Positions 1-8,754 of a DNA stretch of 64,000 bases are shown here, piece by piece. Positions within the stretch are counted from its first letter, which is position 1; each line of letters opens with the position of its first letter. The DNA lies in NCBI RefSeq assembly GCF_900461555.1, contig NZ_UGOX01000001.1, forward strand, positions 2,493,501-2,557,500, given 5' to 3'. This DNA is from Legionella quinlivanii. GTDB taxonomy: Bacteria > Pseudomonadota > Gammaproteobacteria > Legionellales > Legionellaceae. The notes beneath the pieces are model-generated. The model was not told the DNA's origin, searched no databases, and saw only the letters and a list, made by a program, of their open reading frames with translations. Both the position numbers and the translations under genes were made by a program.

Positions 1-1262
1 GAAATATAGTCTCTTATCTGATCGCGGCAAAGTATGGCCTTATCCAATTGTTTGTCTGTTCCCTTTGTATATGCCCCAAGCAGGATCATATCCTTATTTT
101 TTTCATAAATAGACAGATATTTTTTTAAAACAAGCATAGCCTTCATCTGGCTTTCCGGCACAATGTTTGGCATAACCCGGCTAATGGATGCCTCAAGATC
201 AATTGCTGGGTATTGCCCAGCTTCCGCAAGGCTTCTGTTTAATACAATATGTCCATCCAGAATCGCACGGGCGGCATCCGCAATGGGATCCTGCTGATCA
301 TCCCCTTCCGTAAGAACAGTATAGAATGCAGTGATCGACCCTCCCCCTGTCATGGCATTTCCTGCTCGTTCGATCAATTGGGGGAGTTTGGCAAATACCG
401 AAGGTGGATAGCCTTTGGTTGCCGGAGGTTCGCCTATCGACAATGCAATTTCCCTTTGGGCCTGTGCGAAACGAGTCAGAGAATCCATCAATAACAATAC
501 ATGCTTACCCTGATCCCTATAATATTCCGCGATACTGGTAGCAACCATTGCACCATGCAGACGCATTAATGGACTTTCATCGGCCGGTGCAGCGACCACA
601 ACCGCTCGTTTTAAACCCATTTCACCAAGGTTAGTTTCAATGAATTCTTTGACCTCGCGCCCGCGCTCGCCAATTAAACCGACCACCACCAGGTCAGCAG
701 CAGTGAAGCGGCTCATCATCCCCAGCAATACTGACTTACCGACGCCGCTGCCGGCAAACAGGCCAATTCGCTGCCCCCGCCCAATGGTTAACAAGCCGTT
801 AATTGCCCGAATTCCCACATCCAGCACTGTATCAATGTTCGCTCTTTTTAAAGGATTAACGGGAGAACTAATGAGGGGATAATTCTCAATAATTTCAAGC
901 TTTTCCCCGCCATCAATCGCTTCTCCGGCCCCATTGAGAACTCGGCCCAACAGCTGGGCTCCTACTCTTACCTCAGCAATCCGCCCGGTGGGCGTTATGA
1001 GCATGCCAGGCGCAATTCCCTGAGTATGACTAATCGACATCAGATAGGAAGCATCATCATCAAAACCGACAATTTCTGCCTCAACGCGCTCTGAAGCAGA
1101 CAATTTGACCCAGCATAATGCTCCGACAGGCTGTTGAAATCCGCGGGCTTCAAGAGTTAAACCTACCGCGCGGCTTATTCTGCCGCGTCGAAGCAAACCG
1201 CTTGCAGAGCGTTTTCTTAATCGTTTTAAAAGCGGAACCAGACGGGATTCATAATGAATCAT
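1..1262 (-). CDS. fliI: Flagellum-specific ATPase FliI (C-terminus beyond the window edge)
   Basis: FliI is the hexameric ATPase that energises export of flagellar axial proteins. About 420 codons are visible and the frame is open to base 1, so only the end is missing. The reading starts with ATG at 1262 (MIHYESRLVP), inside the last codons of fliH, a 14-nt overlap implying translational coupling. The Walker A motif GLFAGSGVGKS is at about residues 167-177 and a Walker B-like HVLLLMDSLTRFA at 254-266; TGGGSITAFYTVLTEGDD is also typical of the FliI/SctN family. A second ATG at 1252 is in another frame and stops after eight codons. FliI could be confused with a type III secretion SctN, but fliEFGH alongside settles it as flagellar. 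Confidence 0.95.
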   Translation of the reverse strand, partial: MIHYESRLVPLLKRLRKRSASGLLRRGRISRAVGLTLEARGFQQPVGALCWVKLSASERVEAEIVGFDDDASYLMSISHTQGIAPGMLITPTGRIAEVRVGAQLLGRVLNGAGEAIDGGEKLEIIENYPLISSPVNPLKRANIDTVLDVGIRAINGLLTIGRGQRIGLFAGSGVGKSVLLGMMSRFTAADLVVVGLIGERGREVKEFIETNLGEMGLKRAVVVAAPADESPLMRLHGAMVATSIAEYYRDQGKHVLLLMDSLTRFAQAQREIALSIGEPPATKGYPPSVFAKLPQLIERAGNAMTGGGSITAFYTVLTEGDDQQDPIADAARAILDGHIVLNRSLAEAGQYPAIDLEASISRVMPNIVPESQMKAMLVLKKYLSIYEKNKDMILLGAYTKGTDKQLDKAILCRDQIRDYI

Positions 1263-1917
1263 AGAAATCATCCAGGGAATTATCATCGCTTGAAGGAATG
1301 CTCATTTCAAGACTGAACTGCTCAGAAAATAATTGTGCAAATCGCGCTTTAAGCCGCCCATCAAGCTCAGTGTAGGCACCCTTTAAATAGAAATCCCCGC
1401 GCATCAGATTAGCGTCTTCTTGTAAAATATCGGTGATTACTGCTACTTTCTGTTTATCCAGATGATTTCTCAGCCATTCGACGTCCAAAGGATGCATGGC
1501 CAGCTGCTTATTTCCTTTAACAGAAGGCAATTCCTTCTTAATCTCTTCAACCAGACACAAGACCTTCTCAGGATTACAGCTCAACTCAAGTCCGATGCAG
1601 GATTCACAAATCCAGAAAATGGTTTGGACAATTTCGTCACAGACTTCCTTGTCCAGCAAACGGATAGGGTTTTGAAAAAAGTCAATCCATTCCAGTAATC
1701 GGGATTTAAGCGACTCTATTTCAGAAAGAGCATTTGCCATGCCTTCCTTATATCCCGCCAAGCGGGCCTCTTCCCGCAGACGCTGACATTCCGCCTCAAA
1801 AATTGCCTGTGTATCCACCGGCGATGGCGGCGACTCGGATACAGGCGCTTTTAAATCCCAGGGGCAAAATTCATTTTGACTGGCCTTTTCATGGAATGGT
1901 TCAAACTCTTTTTCCAT
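1249..1917 (-). CDS. fliH: Flagellar export stator / ATPase regulator FliH
   Basis: 222 residues. FliH binds FliI and tethers it to the export gate and the C-ring. The N-terminal third is acidic and proline-rich, followed by a helical stretch rich in E, R and L (about residues 40-95) and the conserved C-terminal FliH domain that begins near LLDKEVCDEIVQTIFWI. Assignment relies mainly on position immediately before fliI and on this layout, because FliH diverges quickly. It is cut off from fliG by the IS/effector insertion, so it needs its own promoter or read-through from the inserted DNA. Confidence 0.85.
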   Translation of the reverse strand: MEKEFEPFHEKASQNEFCPWDLKAPVSESPPSPVDTQAIFEAECQRLREEARLAGYKEGMANALSEIESLKSRLLEWIDFFQNPIRLLDKEVCDEIVQTIFWICESCIGLELSCNPEKVLCLVEEIKKELPSVKGNKQLAMHPLDVEWLRNHLDKQKVAVITDILQEDANLMRGDFYLKGAYTELDGRLKARFAQLFSEQFSLEMSIPSSDDNSLDDFYDSL

Positions 1918-1953
1918 TCGCTGTCATCCCTAACTCCAGCAGACATGCAGGCT

Positions 1954-1982
1954 AGTATCACAAAAATAACCTTTGAAAACAA
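1954..1982 (-). promoter_or_regulatory. Possible sigma-70-like promoter for the separated fliHI pair
   Basis: On the minus strand TTGTTT (1982-1977) and GATACT (1959-1954) are 17 nt apart, with TG just before the -10. Matches are only 3/6 and 4/6, so this is tentative. It is listed because fliH lost its upstream operon to the insertion and needs a transcription start here. Confidence 0.22.
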
Positions 1983-2009
1983 ATTAATTTTTAGTGATAT
2001 AGCAAAACT

Positions 2010-2055
2010 GGGCCCACTGCCATTAAGTTAAGAAATTCTACAATTGCATGTAATG
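2010..2055. repeat. Left half of a palindrome-rich element interrupted by the IS
   Basis: ATTAAGTTAAGAA at 2022-2034 is the exact inverse of TTCTTAACTTAAT at 3604-3616, on the far side of the IS. GGGCCCAC occurs at 2010-2017 and again at 3587-3594. These repeats lie outside the IS inverted repeats and look like the flank of an older structure that served as IS target. Confidence 0.45.
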
Positions 2056-3521
2056 ATATGGACCCATTCTCCTATCAAACGGCTTCGTAATGAGCCAAGA
2101 TTAAGTTGATATCCACGAGATATCTTAATCAACAAGGAGACGGGTCCATGAAAGAGATTACCCTATTAGGAATAGATTTGGCAAAGAATGTTTTTCAATT
2201 GAAAGGATTAGATAAACATCATAAAGAGATATTTAAGAAGAGATTGAGTCGAAGCAAACTGGAGTCATTTGTGCGAGGCTTGCCAAGTTGTACGATCATG
2301 ATGGAATCGTGTGGAGGCTCAAATCACTGGGGCAGAGTGTTTGGCACGATGGGTCACGAAGTAAAATTAATAAGCCCGCAACATGTCACGCCCTATGTAG
2401 GGAATCATAAGAATGATGACAAGGATACCGATGGGATATTGGAGTGCGGAACAAGACCCCGCACCAAGTTTGTCACTGTAAAAACGCTAGAGCAACAAGA
2501 TATGCAAAGCATATTACGTATTCGAGAACGATTAGTAGGTAATCGAGTAAGTTTGAGTAATCAGATAAGAGGCTTACTACTGGAGTACGGCATAGTAATA
2601 CCCCAGGGTTTTTCTCATTTGAAGAAACATATTAGCCAACTTCTTGATGCAAATAGCAACGAGCTGAGTGAAGAATTAAAAGAAGGGATTAGCGATTGTT
2701 ATGAAGAGTTTAAAGAGTTGAGTAAACGCATAGCCTATTATGATAGGAAAATAGAGACTATCAGCAATAAGCATGAGTATTGTCGCTTACTTCGCACGAT
2801 ACCTGGAGTTGGTCCGATAAGCGCCCTGGCACTTTATGCGGCAGTTGGTAATGGAAGCCAATTTAAAAATGGGCGGATGATGGCTGCGCATATAGGATTA
2901 GTCCCCAAGCAATCGTCCAGTGGGGAAAAACATCGGCTTTTAGGTATTATCAAAAAAGGCCATGCTGATTTAAAGAAACTACTTATTCATGGAGCCAGAG
3001 CGGTTGTTTATCATGCAGGTAAAAAAACAGATTGGCGAAGCGAATGGATCACTGCTCTATCTTCCAAGAAGCATACGAATGTGGTGACTACTGCTGTAGC
3101 GAATAGAACAGCTCGAATTGCATGGGCGGTATTGCAATCATGTAAACCGTATCAGGCAAAAAATGATGAATTAGTAGAAGGTAGCGCGTGTTACCCACAG
3201 CCTTATCATGCTCTCCGCAAGAATGAGGGGCTCCTAGCATGATAAAACTATGGATAACACGCGCGCTGATTAGAAATAGAAAGAGTACGTAGTACCAAGC
3301 AAGGCGATTAATCGACTATGTAAACAGGTAAGAACCGGCTTTCTCAAAACCTGACCAACCTGCCGACTATAAAAAGTCGTTTTGTAGATAGGAGAGAAAG
3401 CGCTGATTTTCATAGAGGCCAGAGTCAATAGACTCATTAACAGGTCGAATATATAGATGCAATCTTACTTCTATTTATTTGTTGATTATAATTTTGCTTG
3501 TAAAAACGAATGGGTCCATAT
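2056..3521 (+). mobile_element. IS110-family (IS1111-type) insertion sequence
   Basis: Perfect 14-bp inverted repeats ATATGGACCCATTC (2056-2069) and GAATGGGTCCATAT (3508-3521) enclose a single transposase gene. Subterminal inverted repeats flanking one DEDD transposase are the IS1111 subgroup hallmark, and this subgroup usually makes no target duplication; none is evident. True tips may lie a few bases outside the repeats. The element sits inside an older palindrome-rich sequence (see 2010-2055 and 3522-3616). Confidence 0.8.
2148..3242 (+). CDS. IS110/IS1111-family transposase
   Basis: 364 residues from the ATG at 2148, which has a strong AAGGAGA ribosome site (2134-2140); an in-frame ATG at 2106 would add 14 residues without such a site. 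The N-terminal DEDD RuvC-like domain shows GIDLAKNVFQL, MMESCGG and KNDDKDTDG as acidic clusters. The C-terminal transposase_20 domain carries LLRTIPGVGPISALAL and GLVPKQSSSGEKHRLLGI, with the serine region used for strand cleavage. No frameshift is visible, so the enzyme looks intact and possibly active. Confidence 0.93.
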   Translation: MKEITLLGIDLAKNVFQLKGLDKHHKEIFKKRLSRSKLESFVRGLPSCTIMMESCGGSNHWGRVFGTMGHEVKLISPQHVTPYVGNHKNDDKDTDGILECGTRPRTKFVTVKTLEQQDMQSILRIRERLVGNRVSLSNQIRGLLLEYGIVIPQGFSHLKKHISQLLDANSNELSEELKEGISDCYEEFKELSKRIAYYDRKIETISNKHEYCRLLRTIPGVGPISALALYAAVGNGSQFKNGRMMAAHIGLVPKQSSSGEKHRLLGIIKKGHADLKKLLIHGARAVVYHAGKKTDWRSEWITALSSKKHTNVVTTAVANRTARIAWAVLQSCKPYQAKNDELVEGSACYPQPYHALRKNEGLLA

Positions 3522-3616
3522 ATAGGTTGGGCCTTGGCCCAACATTGATTTCTGGAGGGGTTCAACCCCTTTGCATTGGGGACCAAGGGCCCACCTACAA
3601 TAGTTCTTAACTTAAT
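3522..3616. repeat. Right half of the palindrome-rich element, with two strong hairpins
   Basis: Two perfect hairpins follow the IS: GTTGGGCC-TT-GGCCCAAC (3526-3543) and GGGGTT-C-AACCCC (3557-3569). They are followed by GGGCCCAC (3587-3594) and the outer inverted repeat TTCTTAACTTAAT (3604-3616). The stretch 3243-3718 otherwise holds only the IS right end and the effector promoter; no gene is supported in it. Confidence 0.5.
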
Positions 3617-3651
3617 ACAGTAATGAATCATTTCTGATCTTTATCGAACCA

Positions 3652-3685
3652 CTTAAGCAAATATTAAGCATTGAAAGCTTATAAT
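3652..3685 (+). promoter_or_regulatory. PmrA-like box and -10 element before the putative effector
   Basis: On the minus strand bases 3668-3652 read CTTAAT-ATTTG-CTTAAG, two half-sites 11 bp apart, the spacing of PmrA-type response-regulator sites; Legionella effector genes are known to carry cTTAATatT-type PmrA boxes. A perfect TATAAT lies at 3680-3685, 11 bp beyond the box, so the box covers the -35 position. The box is inverted relative to the gene, which lowers certainty. Transcription would start near 3692, 27 nt before the ATG. Confidence 0.5.
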
Positions 3686-3718
3686 GATTAGAAGCGGTTA
3701 ATGAGCACTGAGGGGACA

Positions 3719-5704
3719 ATGGCTATTACACTCAAAAATCTTGAGTCCATTGACCAATCCATTCAAAAAGAATTTGAACAATGGATCAAAAGCCATGTGC
3801 CTGAAACTATTAAAAATACCGACCAGATAAAAACCTCCCAATATAGCATCTTGAACTACCCTGCGTTATGGTCAGGGGCACGGTTGTTTGAAACACGGAT
3901 CAACGCAGCTAAAAGTAAGGAAAAACCTGCTTCTGAATTAATTGAAGAACTCATTGAAAAGTCGAAAAAAGCCAACAAGAAAGACGAGAAGGCTTTAAAA
4001 GAGATCCTTGCTTTTGAAAAATTATTCAAAAAGCAATCTGACTATTTAAAAGAAAAAGCACTGATTCAATTTGTTAACAAAACCCTTGATGATCTTTCCA
4101 TCGCGAATGACGATGCAGCCAAATCAATTAATCAGATTAAAGATAAAATACGAAATCTTTTTTCAGCCAACGCCTTACTGAAATTACAGAGACGATATGA
4201 TTGCCTGCAAACTCATCGACAAATCAGTTTACTTTGTCAGGAATTGCGAACTTTTGCGGATGCAAACAATAAAGACGCCCTCGAAGCGATTACACAGCTG
4301 GAAGTCTTAGGCAAACGAGTCATCGATGGACAATATGAACATGCCAAAAAAATGACCTTGACGGAGGCTATTGGCTACGATGTGGCTACAGCTACTTCTC
4401 TAATCGGATGGGTCACCAGTTTTCCAGCAGCCATTCTCGGTTTGGCAGGAATCTTTTTTCCACCCTTGCTTGTACCCGCCGGGATCATCGGTACTATAAG
4501 CTTCATATCCTATGCAGCCTCTATTATTTCAGTTGCCAATATGGCGCATCAGGCCTTCGCCTATGGCCGCTCTCCCCACCCCAGAGACTTTTGGTGGATG
4601 GTCATGGATGTGGTTCTGGCACCGGTAAACCTGGCCGGTGGTGCTATCTTTTCCTCATTCGCCAATTTGGCAAAACCAATTAAGCATTTACCGAATGTGA
4701 TCAATGTAATTGGCGACTGGTGGAATAATGTATTTTCCAATATTCTGCCTGATATATTTTTTGTTAAAGATTCGTATGAAGATAGCAAAAAGATTGGGGC
4801 TACTTATACAGCCCGCGGCCAGTTACGAAATTCGCCAACGGCCAGTTCCTGGAAGCAAATGGGAAGCGCTCTTTCGCAAATGGAAAGTGACGCAGCGTCA
4901 AAAATCCGAAACACCAAAGAAGAAATTGCTCTGGTAAAAGCAGACAGCAAACTCAGGCCTGTTACATCAGAAGTGGTTCAGGACAAGGAGGCCTTGTTAA
5001 AAAGTCTCAAAGAGCAGCTTGAGGATACTCCTGATTTTAAGAATATTCATCAGGCTCTGCACGATTATTTCGGGATGGAGAGCAAACTACCCAAGTCACA
5101 TCAGTATGTTAATACTAAAGAGTATCGGGAAGAAATTTATCGTAAATCCTGTGCTTTGGTTAATCTCCTTGAAGCCTGTAATCAACTGGCCAGCGGTAAT
5201 CAGGAACTGGCCGAACCCATGAGACTTATTAACCAAATTGCTCAGAATGCCAGAGTTATTGAACAACATTTGAGTGATACTTATCAGAAATTACTGAGTT
5301 CCCGGCCTGCTGGCGAAACCGCAGCTCACAGCAGAGACTTTGCCTTCGTTAGATTATCCAGTCCTTCAGAAAGTCTGCAGTTTACGAAAAGCCATCAGGC
5401 GGCCATTCTTCTTTGGGATAAAGGATTCATGGGCACTAGAACATCCAGAGAGGCAGAGGCTGTTTTGAAGGCAGTAAAAGCCTATAAAGAGTTAGATCCT
5501 GATGTGTCCAGGACGCTGCGATTATCTGCATTAAATGCTATTGCTGAGCAATGCAAAAATTATATTGAACTCAATCAGGCTAATCCCAGGAAAGGACGAC
5601 TGCAGTATGTGGAAAAACTTGCTGAAACAGTGAAGAATGAAAAAGCAGCTCTGGAAGAGTTTTCCGCAGAAGAGCCTGTTTTGGTGGAATTTAAGGCGAA
5701 ATAA
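3719..5704 (+). CDS. Putative Dot/Icm effector, large helical membrane-associated protein of unknown function
   Basis: 661 residues from the ATG at 3719, preceded by GAGGGG; an in-frame ATG at 3701 adds six residues. No family was recognised. The protein is mostly hydrophilic and helix-prone with Lys/Glu-rich stretches. One hydrophobic hairpin at about residues 215-275 (around AAILGLAGIFFPPLLVPAGI) could insert in membrane. The tail is glutamate-rich (KAALEEFSAEEPVLVEF), resembling the E-block of Dot/Icm substrates. It lies on the strand opposite to the flagellar operon it interrupts, ends 25 bp from the fliG stop, and has a PmrA-like box upstream. Effector status is inference from tail, box and isolated position; no enzymatic motif was seen. 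Confidence 0.6.
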   Translation: MAITLKNLESIDQSIQKEFEQWIKSHVPETIKNTDQIKTSQYSILNYPALWSGARLFETRINAAKSKEKPASELIEELIEKSKKANKKDEKALKEILAFEKLFKKQSDYLKEKALIQFVNKTLDDLSIANDDAAKSINQIKDKIRNLFSANALLKLQRRYDCLQTHRQISLLCQELRTFADANNKDALEAITQLEVLGKRVIDGQYEHAKKMTLTEAIGYDVATATSLIGWVTSFPAAILGLAGIFFPPLLVPAGIIGTISFISYAASIISVANMAHQAFAYGRSPHPRDFWWMVMDVVLAPVNLAGGAIFSSFANLAKPIKHLPNVINVIGDWWNNVFSNILPDIFFVKDSYEDSKKIGATYTARGQLRNSPTASSWKQMGSALSQMESDAASKIRNTKEEIALVKADSKLRPVTSEVVQDKEALLKSLKEQLEDTPDFKNIHQALHDYFGMESKLPKSHQYVNTKEYREEIYRKSCALVNLLEACNQLASGNQELAEPMRLINQIAQNARVIEQHLSDTYQKLLSSRPAGETAAHSRDFAFVRLSSPSESLQFTKSHQAAILLWDKGFMGTRTSREAEAVLKAVKAYKELDPDVSRTLRLSALNAIAEQCKNYIELNQANPRKGRLQYVEKLAETVKNEKAALEEFSAEEPVLVEFKAK

Positions 5705-5729
5705 ATGCCTTTTCTCCCCGCATAAGACT

Positions 5730-6719
5730 CTAAATCATTTCATCCCCGCCTTTCGTTCCCAAGGCAATTTTCCCTTCTTCAGCAAGACTTCGGGCCAGTG
5801 CAAGAATATCGCGCTGCGCTTTCTCGACTTCACTGACCTTAACAGGGCCTTGCATTTCCAAATCATCTCGTAATAAATCAGCAGCCCGCTTTGACATATT
5901 ACCAAAGATTTTGTCTTTCACCGGTTCCGTAGTGCCTTTCAATGCCAATAAAAGCTGCTCGGAGGGTATATCACGGAGAAGGGTTTGCACGCTGCGATTA
6001 TCCATATCTACAAGATTTTCAAAAACAAACATTTTGTCTTTTATCTTTTCACAGATTTCCTGATCCCAGGCATTAATTTTTTCGAGAACTTCTTCTTCTA
6101 CGGAGCCTTCCAGAAAATTGATGACATCAGCTACTGTTTTAATGCCTCCTACTGAAGCTGTTTTACTGATTTTTTGTCCGCTCAATTGTTTTTCAATCAC
6201 TTTGCCAAGTTCAGAAATTGCCTCTGGCTTGACGGTATCAATCGTGCACATGCGCAAAAGCACCTCTGCGCGTTTCTCACCCGTGAAATAGCTAACCACC
6301 TCGGCAGCCTGCTCACTATCCAGATGAATTAAAATGGTAGCGATAATCTGTGGATGTTCGTTGCGGATTACATCCGCAATAGAGCGTCCATCAAGCCATT
6401 TTAATCGGTTCAGACCACTGTCTTTGTCAGAAACTAAAATCCTGTCGATGAAGGGTGTGGCTCTTTCCTCACCCAGTGCATTGATCAATACCGTACGCAG
6501 ATAGTTTTCCGCATCGACAGTGAGGCTGGTTTGTTCTTCGATGGCGTTTAAAAATTCCCCCAGCACATTTTGCATTTTTGCCTTACTGACACTGCTCAAA
6601 GTGGAGATTGCCATTCCTACTTTTTGAACCTGACGAGGCTCCAGATGTTTTAACACTTCAGCAGCATTTTTTTCCCCCATGCCGAGTAATAAAATGGCCG
6701 CTCTTTCTATTCCATCCAT
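5730..6719 (-). CDS. fliG: Flagellar motor switch protein FliG
   Basis: 329 residues, the usual FliG length. FliG forms the upper C-ring, couples stator rotation to the rotor and sets switching with FliM/FliN. The N-terminal domain begins MDGIERAAILLLGMGEKNAA; the middle domain has the EHPQIIATILIHLDSEQAAEV region; the C-terminal domain carries the charged helix near DIPSEQLLLALKGT and MSKRAADLLRDDLEMQG, whose R and D/E residues face the stators. It starts four bases after the fliF stop. Normally fliH would follow; here the next DNA is the effector/IS insertion. Confidence 0.97.
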   Translation of the reverse strand: MDGIERAAILLLGMGEKNAAEVLKHLEPRQVQKVGMAISTLSSVSKAKMQNVLGEFLNAIEEQTSLTVDAENYLRTVLINALGEERATPFIDRILVSDKDSGLNRLKWLDGRSIADVIRNEHPQIIATILIHLDSEQAAEVVSYFTGEKRAEVLLRMCTIDTVKPEAISELGKVIEKQLSGQKISKTASVGGIKTVADVINFLEGSVEEEVLEKINAWDQEICEKIKDKMFVFENLVDMDNRSVQTLLRDIPSEQLLLALKGTTEPVKDKIFGNMSKRAADLLRDDLEMQGPVKVSEVEKAQRDILALARSLAEEGKIALGTKGGDEMI

Positions 6720-6723
6720 AATA

Positions 6724-8340
6724 TTATCCTCGATCTACCCAGGTCTTGACCACCTGCGCAACCCGCTTTGGCTCCTTATCCACCACCTGCCGCAATAAAG
6801 CCAGCTGCGTTTCATAGTCATTGGCATTTGAAGGAAGTATACCTTGCCCCTGATAAGTCAGTTCGCTTTGCTGTTCTTCCTCAACCTCTTCAGAACGGTT
6901 GCTTGCAAGGGTTTTGAATAAAGGACGGAATACACCGAAGACCAGAGCAAGAATAAATAAGCCCCCTAGACTCTGTTTTACAATGGACCAAAATGTGCTG
7001 GTCTGCCAAAAATGAGGTTCAGGGATAGGTTCAATAGGATCAGGTTTTACAAAATTGCTATTCACTACGTTGAGACTGTCGCCTCTTTCGGTATTAAGAC
7101 CGATTGCGTCTGAAACCAGCGCCTTGACCTGATCCAGTTCTTTAGCCGTTAATGGCTTTAATACCATTTTCTTGGTTTTTGGATCCAGAACAGGGCGGTT
7201 ATCGATCAACACAGCCACGGTTAAGCGCTTAATACTGCCAGGCTGATTTTTGGTGTGACTTACGGTCTTGTCAAGCTCAAAATTCTTGACCACTTGTTTC
7301 TGCATATCATTGGAATCAGCTTGCCCCTGATTGGCCGGGGTTGGCGTGTTGGGCGCATTTTTATTTTGCCCTTTGCCCTGCAAATTAGCGTTTTTAGGAG
7401 GAGAATTAGATAGTGAACCGGCAACCCCGCCTGCATTGGCTGTTTTGCGCTGCTCTTCTACCAGTTGCTCACTACGTACCGCTCCGCCATCAGGATTATA
7501 GAGCTCCTGAGTCTGCTCAAAATCGGTAAAATCAATATCCGCTGAAACTTTAGCCTTCACTTTTCCAAAGCCAAGCAAGGGAGTTAAAATGTCTTGTATT
7601 TTCTGAGCGTATTGCTGCTCCAGAGTCTGACGATAATCAAGATATTTTTCAGAACTACTGAACACAGAGCCGCCACCGCCCTCATTTAATAATTGCCCGT
7701 TTTGATCAACAACAGTCACTCTGCTTGCCGACAAGTTGGGAATACTCGAGGCAACCAGGTTTATAATGGATGCAATCGCCTGTTTTTTTAACTCCACACC
7801 GGGATAAATATCGATGAATACTGAAGCGCTGGGCTCGCGGCTATCGCGCACAAAAGCCGATTCCCGTGGAATAGCAAGATGTACGCGCGCAGATTTAATA
7901 TCATGCAACTGGCTGATGGTTCTGGCTAACTCAGCCTCAAGTGCCTGTTTGTATCGGGCATTTTCCATGAATTGGCTGGTGGTAAATGTATTCCCATTGG
8001 CAAATAATTCCGAGATTGGGTTATTACCACGCGGCAAACCTTCAGCCGCAAGCTTTAAGCGGGCAGTCTGAACATCGCTGCTGGGAACCATGATGGTGCC
8101 ATAGGTTTCATCCAGCCTGAAAGGAATTGCATTACGTTGCAATGTATCCATCACATCGGTGGAGTCACGCGGACTTAACTGGTTATACAACGGCATATAA
8201 CTTGGCGTGCGTGACCAGAGAACTACAGCAACGCCAATTGCCACACTCGCTGCGAGCCCAATCATCAGGCCTAATTGTTTGGCAATGGGTAAGCGGGTAA
8301 ACTTTGTGGCCGCATTGGCCGCAGTATCAGCCAAGGCCAT
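6724..8340 (-). CDS. fliF: Flagellar MS-ring protein FliF
   Basis: 538 residues. FliF assembles into the inner-membrane MS ring that nucleates the basal body. A first transmembrane helix lies near residues 25-45 (LGLMIGLAASVAIGVAVVLW) and a second near 450-470 (GGLFILALVFGVF). Between them are periplasmic ring-building YscJ/FliF domains (ARVHLAIPRESAFVRDSREP) and a Gly/Asn/Pro-rich linker. The cytoplasmic tail, the FliG-binding segment, ends the protein. The start at 8340 lies 48 bp after fliE. Confidence 0.97.
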   Translation of the reverse strand: MALADTAANAATKFTRLPIAKQLGLMIGLAASVAIGVAVVLWSRTPSYMPLYNQLSPRDSTDVMDTLQRNAIPFRLDETYGTIMVPSSDVQTARLKLAAEGLPRGNNPISELFANGNTFTTSQFMENARYKQALEAELARTISQLHDIKSARVHLAIPRESAFVRDSREPSASVFIDIYPGVELKKQAIASIINLVASSIPNLSASRVTVVDQNGQLLNEGGGGSVFSSSEKYLDYRQTLEQQYAQKIQDILTPLLGFGKVKAKVSADIDFTDFEQTQELYNPDGGAVRSEQLVEEQRKTANAGGVAGSLSNSPPKNANLQGKGQNKNAPNTPTPANQGQADSNDMQKQVVKNFELDKTVSHTKNQPGSIKRLTVAVLIDNRPVLDPKTKKMVLKPLTAKELDQVKALVSDAIGLNTERGDSLNVVNSNFVKPDPIEPIPEPHFWQTSTFWSIVKQSLGGLFILALVFGVFRPLFKTLASNRSEEVEEEQQSELTYQGQGILPSNANDYETQLALLRQVVDKEPKRVAQVVKTWVDRG

Positions 8341-8388
8341 GACATACTCCTGTCATTATTAACTTACTTCCTGTATAGATTGTCCGGA

Positions 8389-8703
8389 TTAGACCGGCAT
8401 ATTCATAATGTCCTGATAAGCCTGAACCAGTTTGTTTCTGACTCTAAGTGTTGCTTCAAAAGCAATATTCGATTTTTGGGCTGCTATCATAACATCCCCC
8501 AGACTCACATTGGCCGCGCCTACCTCAAACTGGTTTCGCAAATGGTCAGCCGTCTGACTCAACTGGTTAACCTCTCCCATCGCATTGTGAAAAATATCAC
8601 CAAAAGAGGTCGTAGCAGGAGTCAGTTCGGGGGCTTTTCCCTGCGCTTCCGCAGCCATGACTCGCATTTGATTAAACAGTGAAACAGTATTCACATCAGT
8701 CAT
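8389..8703 (-). CDS. fliE: Flagellar hook-basal body protein FliE
   Basis: 104 residues, typical for FliE, the adaptor between the MS ring and the proximal rod and an early export substrate. The C-terminal half has the conserved VSLGDVMIAAQKSNIAFEAT segment followed by VRNKLVQAYQDIMNMPV. It is the first structural gene after the fleR regulator, 51 bp downstream, and begins the fliEFG run. Confidence 0.95.
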   Translation of the reverse strand: MTDVNTVSLFNQMRVMAAEAQGKAPELTPATTSFGDIFHNAMGEVNQLSQTADHLRNQFEVGAANVSLGDVMIAAQKSNIAFEATLRVRNKLVQAYQDIMNMPV

Positions 8704-8734
8704 TTCTTTTTACCTGCGTTTTTATTTAACTGAT

Positions 8735-8752
8735 ACACCTGGATTTGTGCCA
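8735..8752 (-). promoter_or_regulatory. Weak sigma-54-like -24/-12 element before fliE
   Basis: Minus strand 8752-8735 contains a perfect -24 hexamer TGGCAC, but the -12 element reads CAGG instead of TTGC. FliE-led operons are commonly RpoN-dependent and the FleR activator is adjacent, so the site is noted although half the signal is poor. Confidence 0.25.
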
Positions 8753-8754
8753 GA

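Noticed and set aside
3437-3631. 64-residue minus-strand ORF at the IS right end
   Set aside because: It runs through the hairpins and inverted repeats; its composition follows the palindromes.
8735-8752. Confident RpoN promoter before fliE
   Set aside because: The -24 box is perfect but the -12 box lacks TTGC; kept only as a low-confidence site.
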